Shown here: positions 1 through 5,356 of the stretch, in pieces
Layout: the number at the start of each line of letters is the position of its first letter
Position numbering within the stretch: the stretch's first letter is position 1
Assembly (NCBI GenBank): GCA_033813475.1
Contig: JAPXRP010000196.1
Location: 1-7,779, forward strand
DNA: 7,779 bases
Reading direction: 5' to 3'
From: JAAYBR01 sp033813475
GTDB taxonomy: Bacteria; Hydrogenedentota; Hydrogenedentia; Hydrogenedentales; CAITNO01
Made by a program: the position numbers and the translations under genes
Notes under the pieces: model-generated
The model's database searches: none
Told to the model about the DNA's origin: nothing
Seen by the model: only the letters and a program-made list of their open reading frames with translations

Positions 1-74
1 GGGCAACCCAGGGCAGGCCTGGCCCTTCGGGCGGCGGCCTGCCCTGGGCTATATTCGGCAACGCTTTCAGCGTT
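1..74. repeat. Double-hairpin intergenic block, probable dispersed repeat or terminator remnant
   Basis: Two consecutive perfect stems are visible. The first pairs CCCAGGGCAGGCC (7-19) with GGCCTGCCCTGGG (36-48), 13 bp, and encloses a small GCCC-TTC-GGGC hairpin at 22-32. The second pairs AACGCT (60-65) with AGCGTT (69-74) around a TTC loop. No T-run follows either stem on the plus strand, so a classical intrinsic terminator is not supported. From memory, near-identical CCCAGGGC...GCCCTGGGCTAT...AACGCTTTCAGCGTT sequences recur between genes in some planctomycete-like genomes, which would make this a dispersed repeat. The window edge may cut it on the left. It could equally be the 3' end of a transcript from an unseen gene to the left. 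Confidence 0.5.
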
Positions 75-216
75 GAAGAGAACAAGGAACAGGGGACGAA
101 AGAACTCTTTGTCAGGAAGGGTGGGCGGATCTTAGTGCGATTGCCCTGGGGTGATGTGGAAGGAGGCGGCGCGGTGCGCTTACACTGGGATGCGGCAGTT
201 TCCTGCGGCCTCAGAC

Positions 217-225
217 AGGGAGGTG
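217..225 (+). promoter_or_regulatory. Strong Shine-Dalgarno site fixing the start of the first gene
   Basis: AGGGAGGTG at 217-225 lies six bases before the ATG at 232. It selects this start over an in-frame GTG at 151, which would add 27 residues without membrane or family character and put the signal anchor far from the N-terminus. Confidence 0.7.
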
Positions 226-231
226 TGTTCG

Positions 232-879
232 ATGCGTCTTTCGAAAAAGAGCGTCGTCCTGGGTGTGCTGATCGCGCTTTTGCTGCTGGGGGGCGGGGTG
301 GTCTGGCGGGTCGGCTTTCACAACCGGGGGCTGAACCGCGATTTTGACCCGGCGCGGCTGGCAGCGTCGGAGACGCGGATGTGGCAGGCCTATTACACGC
401 GGAATCCCACCGATCTGGCGATGGAGATGGCGGCGCTCCTGCGGGAGCAGATGGGCGTCTCCCTGTGGACCGCCCGGGAGATCATCGAGCCCATGGCGCG
501 GGGGGCCATGATCTTCGCGGGCGACCGCGAGGGACGTCGCGAGGCGGAGGTGTTGTCGGAACTGGAAACGGCCTATGCCCGCCTCGGGGAGGCCGCCGGC
601 GAAGACTGGGACCCCCAGGCGGCCGCGCGGGCCGAACTGGCCTGGTGGGTCGCCCGCCGTACCCCGGGCCAGAACAGCCCTGAACAGGTGGGCACCCTGA
701 TCGCCGCGCTCTACGCGCTCCTCTACGGCGGCAGCAACGCCGAGATACTCCAGGCGGGCGTCCTCCGCGCGCAGGCGGCAGCCCTCCGCGACGCGGGCGG
801 TCCAAACGCCGACTGGCCCGCCGTCGAAAGACTGCTGAACGCCTCCTACGCCGCCCTCCGCCGGGGGGTGGAAATGTAA
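232..879 (+). CDS. Conserved signal-anchored protein of unknown function
   Basis: The 215-residue product begins with a short basic segment (MRLSKK) and a hydrophobic stretch at about residues 8-26. There is no clear signal-peptidase site, so an N-terminal membrane anchor with the rest outside the cytoplasm is the simplest reading. The remainder is predicted helical. Recognisable blocks are ETRMWQAYY (47-55), REQMGVSLWTAREI (71-84) and ARAELAWWVARR (132-143), followed by an alanine-rich helical C-terminus. I recall similar ETRMWQAYY / AELAWWVARR proteins annotated only as hypothetical in several environmental phyla, and I know no function. The start follows from the Shine-Dalgarno at 217-225. 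The gene stands alone and converges on its minus-strand neighbour with a six-base gap and no terminator between them. I saw no convincing sigma-70 promoter upstream. That it is a real gene is fairly sure; its role is unknown. Confidence 0.85.
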   Translation: MRLSKKSVVLGVLIALLLLGGGVVWRVGFHNRGLNRDFDPARLAASETRMWQAYYTRNPTDLAMEMAALLREQMGVSLWTAREIIEPMARGAMIFAGDREGRREAEVLSELETAYARLGEAAGEDWDPQAAARAELAWWVARRTPGQNSPEQVGTLIAALYALLYGGSNAEILQAGVLRAQAAALRDAGGPNADWPAVERLLNASYAALRRGVEM

Positions 880-885
880 AGTGTC

Positions 886-1284
886 CTACCGGCCGGGCTC
901 TTCCCACGCCACCTCGCGGATGCCGGGGTCTGACGCGAGGATTTCGTCCAGAACCGCGACCAGCCGTCCCAGCGGTTCGGTCAGGTCCACTTTGCGGAAA
1001 AGTTTCCGGACCACCGGCGTCGCGGGGTCGGTGAAGCAGAGGAACTGATCGTCGTCATCGTCGTGGTGCCCGCAGCAGACGGCGAGCCGGGTGCCGTTCA
1101 CCGTGACGGGCAGGTAGCAGCCCCAGTCCTCGGTGACATAGCCGTCGGTGCCGATGCCCCTCTCCCCGAGTTTTTCCACGAGATACTCGGCGAGGCGTTT
1201 CCCCCAGAGGCCGGGGTTGATCTCCTCCTCCTCGCCGTCATAGGGCGGGAAGGCGTCGGAACGGAACGTGACCTGCGTTTTCAT
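886..1284 (-). CDS. Small acidic soluble protein of unknown function
   Basis: The 132-residue product has no signal peptide or membrane segment and should be cytoplasmic. Visible blocks are FRSDAFPPY (7-15), an acidic run EEEE (18-21) followed by INPGLWGKRLAEYL (22-35), EDWGCYLPV (52-60), and CCGHHDDDDDQF (70-81), which has two cysteines, two histidines and five consecutive aspartates. The C-terminal third looks helical (LFRKVDLTEPLGRLVAVLDEIL). I have the impression of a small widespread family with an INPG.WGK...EDWG signature. I cannot name it or assign a function, and a toxin-immunity-type role is only one possibility. The start has a good Shine-Dalgarno on the minus strand (GGGAGGAGAGG, about 1288-1298). 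The gene lies downstream of thrC in the same direction, separated by the 92-bp repeat, so independent transcription or readthrough are both possible. Confidence 0.8.
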   Translation of the reverse strand: MKTQVTFRSDAFPPYDGEEEEINPGLWGKRLAEYLVEKLGERGIGTDGYVTEDWGCYLPVTVNGTRLAVCCGHHDDDDDQFLCFTDPATPVVRKLFRKVDLTEPLGRLVAVLDEILASDPGIREVAWEEPGR

Positions 1285-1323
1285 AGACCTCTCCTCCCGA
1301 AACCATAAAGCCGACGCACTTGG

Positions 1324-1415
1324 CCGTCACCCCCGCGAAAGCGGGGGTCCATGCCTTTGACGCGCGGCGCAATCCGCTGCCCCAAGATGGATTCCCGCTT
1401 TCGCGGGAATGACGG
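1324..1415. repeat. MITE-like 92-bp palindromic repeat with 29-bp terminal inverted repeats
   Basis: The left arm (1324-1352) and the reverse complement of the right arm (1387-1415) agree at 25 of 29 positions and share the ends CCGTCA and TCCAT. Each arm is itself a hairpin. The left is CCCCCGC-GAAA-GCGGGGG (1330-1347) and the right is ATTCCCGC-TTTC-GCGGGAAT (1391-1410). The four differing positions are two base pairs changed together, CC/GG in one arm and TT/AA in the other, so both stems stay intact. The core GTCATTCCCGCGAAAGCGGG belongs to a dispersed repeat type found in many bacteria, whose chance translations read HSRESGNP and TPAFAGVT. Both strings appear when the minus strand is translated here. 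The element starts six bases past the thrC stop codon and may limit readthrough, though no T-run accompanies it. No transposase is present, so movement would need one in trans. Confidence 0.85.
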
Positions 1416-1421
1416 GACACC

Positions 1422-2519
1422 TCACACCCCGGCGGGGGCGGTGTATCCGAGGATCTCGAGGATGGCCTCCTCGACGGCGTCCACGGTGTGGGGCTGCTGG
1501 GCGGAGGCGATGGCGCTGTCCGGGTCCTTGAGGCCGTGGCCGGTGAGGATGCAGACGAGGCGGAGGCGGTCGCCCGTGCGGGGGGTGACGGCGTCGAAGT
1601 AGCCCTGCTTGGCGAGCTTGATGACGCCGGCGACGCTGGCGGCGCTGGCGGGCTCGCAGAAGACGCCCTCGGTGCGGGCGAGGAGGCTGTAGGCCTCGCG
1701 GATCTCGTCGTCCGTGACCATGTCAATGAGCCCGCCGGACTCGTCGCGGGCGGCGACGGCGGAGGCCCAGCTGGCGGGGTTGCCGATGCGGATGGCGGTG
1801 GCGTAGGTCTGGGGCTTCTCGACGGGGTGGCCGAGGACGATGGGCGCGGAGCCCGCCGCCTGGAACCCGAGCATCTTCGGCAGGCTGTCGCTCTTGCCGC
1901 AGGCGTTGTACTCTTTGTACCCCTTCCAGTAGGCCGTGATGTTGCCCGCGTTGCCGACGGGCATGGCCTGGAAATCCGGGGCGACGCCGTCGAAGTCGTC
2001 GAGGATCTCGAAGGCGCCGGACTTCTGCCCCTCGATGCGGTAGGGGTTGACGGAGTTCACGAGGGCGATGGGAAAATTGTCGCAGATTTTGCGGACGAGG
2101 TTGAGGGCGTCGTCGAAGTTGCCCTTGATCTGGATGACCTTCGCGCCGTGGACCATGGCCTGGGAGAGCTTGCCGAAGGCAATCTTGCCCTCGGGGATGA
2201 GGACGGCGCACTGGATGCCCGCGCGGGCGGCGTAGGCCGCCGCGGAGGCGGAGGTGTTGCCCGTGGACGCGCACATGACCACCTCGTACTTCTCCTCCAC
2301 GGCCTTCGTGATGGCCATGGTCATGCCGCGGTCCTTGAAGGACCCGGTGGGGTTGAGCCCCTCGTACTTCAGGTACATCTCCAGGCGGGGATGGATGGCG
2401 GCGCTCAGGGCGTACGCGGCGACCAGCGGGGTGGACCCCTCGTTCAGCGTGATGACGCAGGTGTCGGAGGACACCGGCATGTGGCTTCTGTACCGCTCGA
2501 TGATGCCCGGGTTGCGCAT
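1422..2519 (-). CDS. thrC: Threonine synthase (PLP-dependent)
   Basis: This enzyme converts O-phospho-L-homoserine to L-threonine and phosphate, the last step of threonine synthesis, in the cytoplasm. The 365-residue product shows the fold-type II PLP enzyme signatures in order. These are LNEGSTPL (25-32), NPTGSFKDRGM (56-66) with K62 as the expected PLP lysine, STGNTSASAAAYAARAGI (85-102), and the glycine-rich phosphate loop PVGNAGN (187-193). CEPASAASVAG and LTGHGLKD follow near the C-terminus. The opening NPGIIERYRSHMPV is typical of the compact threonine synthase type without the long N-terminal domain of the yeast/E. coli type. The start at 2519 was chosen because family similarity begins there. 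The open frame continues to 2612, but the added residues look non-coding. Only a weak Shine-Dalgarno (GGGGA) precedes it. No thrA, thrB or hom gene is in view. The 92-bp repeat begins six bases after the stop. Confidence 0.96.
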   Translation of the reverse strand: MRNPGIIERYRSHMPVSSDTCVITLNEGSTPLVAAYALSAAIHPRLEMYLKYEGLNPTGSFKDRGMTMAITKAVEEKYEVVMCASTGNTSASAAAYAARAGIQCAVLIPEGKIAFGKLSQAMVHGAKVIQIKGNFDDALNLVRKICDNFPIALVNSVNPYRIEGQKSGAFEILDDFDGVAPDFQAMPVGNAGNITAYWKGYKEYNACGKSDSLPKMLGFQAAGSAPIVLGHPVEKPQTYATAIRIGNPASWASAVAARDESGGLIDMVTDDEIREAYSLLARTEGVFCEPASAASVAGVIKLAKQGYFDAVTPRTGDRLRLVCILTGHGLKDPDSAIASAQQPHTVDAVEEAILEILGYTAPAGV

Positions 2520-2607
2520 GGCTGAGAATATCCCCGCGTTGGCGGCGCGCGGCGCCGCCCCTGACGACCGAAAACCGCCGCAGGGACACCCCCGGCGGCC
2601 GGGCGAT

Positions 2608-2637
2608 AGCATACCATCCGGAAACGCCGCGTTTCAC
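2608..2637 (-). promoter_or_regulatory. Candidate sigma-70-like promoter for thrC
   Basis: Read on the minus strand, GTGAAA (2637-2632; four of six matches to TTGACA) is followed after 18 bases by TATGCT (2613-2608; four of six matches to TATAAT). A TG one base upstream of the -10 gives an extended -10 form. The predicted transcript would start near 2600 and leave a leader of about 80 bases before the ATG at 2519. This is the least GC-rich patch of the spacer. The matches are moderate and the host consensus is unknown. Confidence 0.35.
2621..2635. promoter_or_regulatory. Short palindrome inside the thrC promoter, possible operator
   Basis: GAAACG (2621-2626) and CGTTTC (2630-2635) form a perfect inverted repeat with a three-base centre. 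It lies between the candidate -10 and -35 of thrC and overlaps the -35 hexamer, where a bound repressor would block polymerase. A 6-bp arm is short enough to arise by chance in this sequence, and no regulator gene is nearby. Confidence 0.25.
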
Positions 2638-2697
2638 GCCGCCAGAACCGCGGCCCCGCCGCTGGATTCCGGACGGGCCGGGGCGGTAGGCTGTTGC

Positions 2698-2723
2698 GGC
2701 GGGGACCCCGTGCGGGGGCCGCC
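2698..2723 (+). other. GC-rich hairpin in the leader of the plus-strand operon
   Basis: GGCGG (2698-2702) can pair with CCGCC (2719-2723), and CCCC (2706-2709) with GGGG (2714-2717) around a GTGC loop, leaving a three-base against one-base internal bulge. It ends 22 bases before the ATG at 2746. It may shape translation of the first operon gene, but such stems are common by chance in DNA this GC-rich. No riboswitch architecture is recognisable. Confidence 0.2.
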
Positions 2724-2745
2724 GAAAACCGCGGGGAACCGGACG

Positions 2746-3750
2746 ATGAACCAGAACGGCCCGTCGGCGATCAAGTTCATCGCCGTTTTTGGGATCGGCA
2801 TCTTCGTGCTGCTGTGGGCGGTGTCCCTCATGCTCCGGCAGGCCGTGCAGCCGGTGGAGGCGCAGCTGGTGAAGGTCGCCGAATCGCGTTCGCCCTTTGA
2901 CCAGAAACGGGTCTGGGCCGGCCTGGAGCATGTTGTCGGGCTGGGGCCGCGCCCGGCGGGGTCGGAGGCCGCCGCCGCGCTGCGCGACCACCTGCGCGGG
3001 GAGCTGCTGACGGCGGGGCTGGCGGTGCGGGAGCAGGCCTTTGAGGCCCCGGGCCCGGAGGGCCCCGTCCGCCTGGTGAACCTGTTTGCCGAGTGCCGGG
3101 GCGACCTGGACGGCGTCATCGTGCTGGCGGGCCACTATGACACCCGCCGTGTTGACGGCTTCGCCTTTGTCGGGGCGAACGGGGGCGGCGCGGAGACGGC
3201 CTGGCTGCTGGAGATGGCGCGGACGCTGGGCCCGGAGCGGAAGGGCTGCTCGGTGTGGGTGGTGTGGCTGGACGGCGAGGAGCTTCCGGAAGCGGCGGCG
3301 GCGAACGACGGGCCGCCCGGGGGCCGGGCCTTTGCGGACCATTTGCGGGAACTGGGTGTGTTTGACCGGGTGGCGGCGGCCGTCACCGTGGACGGGATCG
3401 GCGACGCCTATCTGGGGATCATGCGCGATCCCGGCGCGCCCCGCTGGCTGGGGAACGCGGTGTGGCGGACCGCCCTGCGGCTGGGCTACGGCGGCCATTT
3501 TCTCCATCTGGAGCGGCCCGCAAGGGGGAGCGTGCTGGCGTTCCGGGGGGCGGGCCTGCCCGCGCTGGGGGTGGCTGACCTCTCCTACGGGGGGTCGCTG
3601 ACCTCCGACCGGCGCCTGCGGCATTCGGCGGAGGACACCCTGGACCGGGTGCGCGCGGAGAGTTTGAAGGCCGTCGGCGATGTCCTTTATCATGCTCTCA
3701 GTGCGGTGGATGCGGACTGGAAACACCGGCGGCCCCCCGGAGCGCGATGA
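2746..3750 (+). CDS. Membrane-anchored M28-family peptidase-like protein with a substituted metal ligand
   Basis: The 334-residue product has one N-terminal hydrophobic helix (about 10-28) without a cleavage site, so the catalytic domain is probably tethered outside the cytoplasm. Residues 55-315 follow the M28 zinc aminopeptidase / glutaminyl-cyclase-like layout. H130 and D132 are in LAGHYDT, E178 and E179 in WLDGEE, D216 in VDGIGD, and H293 in HSAEDTL. The family normally has GANDGAS, whose aspartate bridges the two metals. Here the segment reads FVGANGGGAET, with glycine at 146 (codon GGC, one base from GAC). The protein may therefore bind one metal, use another residue, or be a non-catalytic relative. 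The start has only a modest GGGGA eight bases upstream, but the membrane helix begins right after it. The last four bases overlap the next gene (ATGA), implying coupled translation. Family assignment is sure; activity is uncertain. Confidence 0.88.
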   Translation: MNQNGPSAIKFIAVFGIGIFVLLWAVSLMLRQAVQPVEAQLVKVAESRSPFDQKRVWAGLEHVVGLGPRPAGSEAAAALRDHLRGELLTAGLAVREQAFEAPGPEGPVRLVNLFAECRGDLDGVIVLAGHYDTRRVDGFAFVGANGGGAETAWLLEMARTLGPERKGCSVWVVWLDGEELPEAAAANDGPPGGRAFADHLRELGVFDRVAAAVTVDGIGDAYLGIMRDPGAPRWLGNAVWRTALRLGYGGHFLHLERPARGSVLAFRGAGLPALGVADLSYGGSLTSDRRLRHSAEDTLDRVRAESLKAVGDVLYHALSAVDADWKHRRPPGAR

Positions 3751-5018
3751 GCACACCCCTTCAAGAAGGCTTTCCCTGGCTGGACGGCGCCTCGCATGAG
3801 GACATGCGGCGCGCCGTGGGCGCGCTGTACCGCGTGCATTCCCTGCTGGGCGCCATCATGGACCCCGACGCCCTGCTGGTCCGCATCAGCGAGGAGAGCC
3901 GCACCGTCGCCTCGGCCGAGGCGGCGTCCGTCATGCTGTACGACGCGGAGACGGACGAGCTGTTTTTTCAGGTGGCCCTGGGCGACAGCGGCGACCAGGA
4001 CGCCCTCAAGCGCGAGGTGCGCCTGAAGATGGGCCAGGGCATCGCCGGGCTCGCCGCGCAGACCCGCCGCGCGGTTTCGGTGCCCGATGTCACCAAAGAC
4101 CCCCGTTTTTTCAGCGACGCGGACGCGGCCTCCCAGTTCCAGACGCGCAGCCTGCTGGCCGTGCCCATGATGGACCGCGACCGCCTCATCGGCGTGCTGG
4201 AGGTGGTGAACAAGGTGGGCGGCGACGCGTTCTCCGAGATGGACGCGCATGTGATGGCCATGTTCTCCAGCGTCGCCGCGACCGCGGTGGTCAACGCGCG
4301 CCTCATCGGCCAGCAGATCCGCAACGAGCGCCTCGCCGCCATCGGCGAGGCCATCGCCGGCCTCACCCACCATATCAAGAACATCATCACCGGCCTGGGC
4401 AGCAGCGCGGAACTCATCCAGATGGCCCTGGACCGGGACAACGCCGAGATGGCCCTGCGCACCTGGCCGGTCCTCAAGCGGAACGTGGCGCGCATGTCCT
4501 GCTTCGTGCAGGACATGCTGGCCTTCGCCAAGCCCCGCGTCCCCGTCCGGCGCCCCGCCGACCTGTCGGCCCTCGTCCGCGACGCCGCCCACTCGGTCAG
4601 GGACGGGCTGGCCGCCCGGAACGCCTCGCTGGAACTCGACCTGGAGGGGGTTTCCGGCCCTGTTTCCATTGACGAGGACGGCATTTTCCGCTGCCTGCTG
4701 AACCTGCTGCAGAACGCCGTGGAGGCGCTGCCGGAGACGGGCGGACGGGTGCGCCTCACCGCGTCCGTCACCCCGTGCGGCGCCCTGGAGATCCTGGTGG
4801 CGGACAACGGCGCGGGCGTGCCGCCGGAAATACGGAAGAATCTCTTCCAGCCGTTCTTCTCCACCAAGGGCGGGCGGGGCACCGGACTCGGCCTTGCCAC
4901 GTCCGAGAAGATTCTCAAGGAACACGGGGGCAGCCTGGTGCTGGCCCCCTCGGCGTCCGGGGCATGCTTCCGCATGCTGGTCCCCGACGCCGCCGTCAAA
5001 AACGAAGACATGGAGTGA
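3747..5018 (+). CDS. Soluble GAF-domain sensor histidine kinase, HHIKN type
   Basis: The 423-residue protein has no membrane segment. A GAF sensor domain spans about residues 35-190, ending in the typical SLLAVPMMDRDRLIGVLEVVN block. A dimerisation/phosphoacceptor helix pair follows at about 195-265, with the H-box GLTHHIKN (205-212) and H208 as the likely phosphorylated histidine. The usual acidic residue after it is replaced by H209. The ATPase domain shows the N-box NLLQNAVEA (319-327), the G1 box DNGAGVPP (353-360), the F-box-like FQPFFSTK (367-374) and the G2 box GRGTGLGLA (376-384). It autophosphorylates in the family model and would pass phosphate to a response regulator, but none is encoded in the window and no receiver domain is attached. 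The start overlaps the peptidase stop as ATGA, with GGAG only four bases before it. The ligand of the GAF domain cannot be told from the sequence. Confidence 0.93.
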   Translation: MSTPLQEGFPWLDGASHEDMRRAVGALYRVHSLLGAIMDPDALLVRISEESRTVASAEAASVMLYDAETDELFFQVALGDSGDQDALKREVRLKMGQGIAGLAAQTRRAVSVPDVTKDPRFFSDADAASQFQTRSLLAVPMMDRDRLIGVLEVVNKVGGDAFSEMDAHVMAMFSSVAATAVVNARLIGQQIRNERLAAIGEAIAGLTHHIKNIITGLGSSAELIQMALDRDNAEMALRTWPVLKRNVARMSCFVQDMLAFAKPRVPVRRPADLSALVRDAAHSVRDGLAARNASLELDLEGVSGPVSIDEDGIFRCLLNLLQNAVEALPETGGRVRLTASVTPCGALEILVADNGAGVPPEIRKNLFQPFFSTKGGRGTGLGLATSEKILKEHGGSLVLAPSASGACFRMLVPDAAVKNEDME

Positions 5019-5024
5019 CAGCGC

Positions 5025-5315
5025 ATGCCGAAGTGGTCCGCCGCCCTGAAGAAGGCCTGGAAAAACGAGGATGTGCGGGGATGGCTGCTCTGGGCGGCCG
5101 TCTCGCTGCTCCTTTTCTGGCCCTGCGCGCGGTTTCTCTACGCCTACACCTACTCCACCATGCCCCCGGCGACGAAGCTCTCCTCCGCGGCCTTCATGGC
5201 CGCCATCCTGGGCGGCGTGGTGTCCTGGGGCATCAACGAGGCGGCCTTCCGAATGCGGAGGCGCCGAACGGCGTCTGAAAAGAGGAAGAACCGGAAGAAA
5301 GACGGAAAGCGCTGA
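5025..5315 (+). CDS. Small two-helix membrane protein with basic tail, unknown function
   Basis: The 96-residue product has two hydrophobic segments, about 20-41 and 53-71, joined by a short loop (YTYSTMPPATK). The basic N-terminus (K9, K10, K13) and a tail with 13 lysines or arginines in residues 76-96 place both ends in the cytoplasm by the positive-inside rule. It follows the kinase stop by six bases, and its Shine-Dalgarno GGAG (5012-5015) lies inside the end of the kinase gene, so co-expression is likely. I do not recognise a family. The coupling suggests a membrane partner for the soluble kinase or for the downstream TPR protein, but that is inference from position only. The basic tail could bind acidic protein surfaces, membrane phospholipid or nucleic acid. 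Confidence 0.75.
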   Translation: MPKWSAALKKAWKNEDVRGWLLWAAVSLLLFWPCARFLYAYTYSTMPPATKLSSAAFMAAILGGVVSWGINEAAFRMRRRRTASEKRKNRKKDGKR

Positions 5316-5356
5316 CCCCCGCCGGGGCGGACCCGGGCGCGCAAAGAAGGCCATTC

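Noticed and set aside
108..140. A promoter for the first gene starting from TTGTCA at 109-114.
   Set aside because: No acceptable -10 lies at 16-18 bases; the best hexamers there match poorly.
1238..1726. A minus-strand open frame containing HSRESGNP- and TPAFAGVT-like strings.
   Set aside because: These strings are known chance translations of the palindromic repeat at 1324-1415, not protein.
1488..2525. A 345-codon plus-strand open frame opposite thrC.
   Set aside because: It is a Gly/Val/Asp/Ala-rich repetitive translation and mirrors the thrC codon pattern.
2520..2612. An N-terminal extension of threonine synthase by 31 residues.
   Set aside because: Family similarity starts at the ATG at 2519; the extension is Gly/Arg/Ala-rich and reaches into the candidate promoter.
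2254..2745. An upstream in-frame extension of the M28-like protein.
   Set aside because: It lies antisense to thrC and would bury the membrane anchor; the ATG at 2746 places the helix at the N-terminus.
1723..3756. A 677-codon open frame on the minus strand spanning parts of thrC and the M28-like gene.
   Set aside because: It covers two recognisable genes in other frames, and its product is low-complexity Arg/Pro/Gly/His with no domain, as expected opposite GC-rich coding DNA.
3690..5354. A 554-codon minus-strand open frame opposite the kinase.
   Set aside because: The composition is that of an antisense shadow (Gly, Arg, Ala, His, Val), with no motif, while the plus strand encodes a complete kinase.
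5316..5356. A small CCCC-GCC-GGGG hairpin before the TPR gene as a terminator.
   Set aside because: The stem is only four base pairs with no T-run, and the neighbouring genes look co-transcribed.
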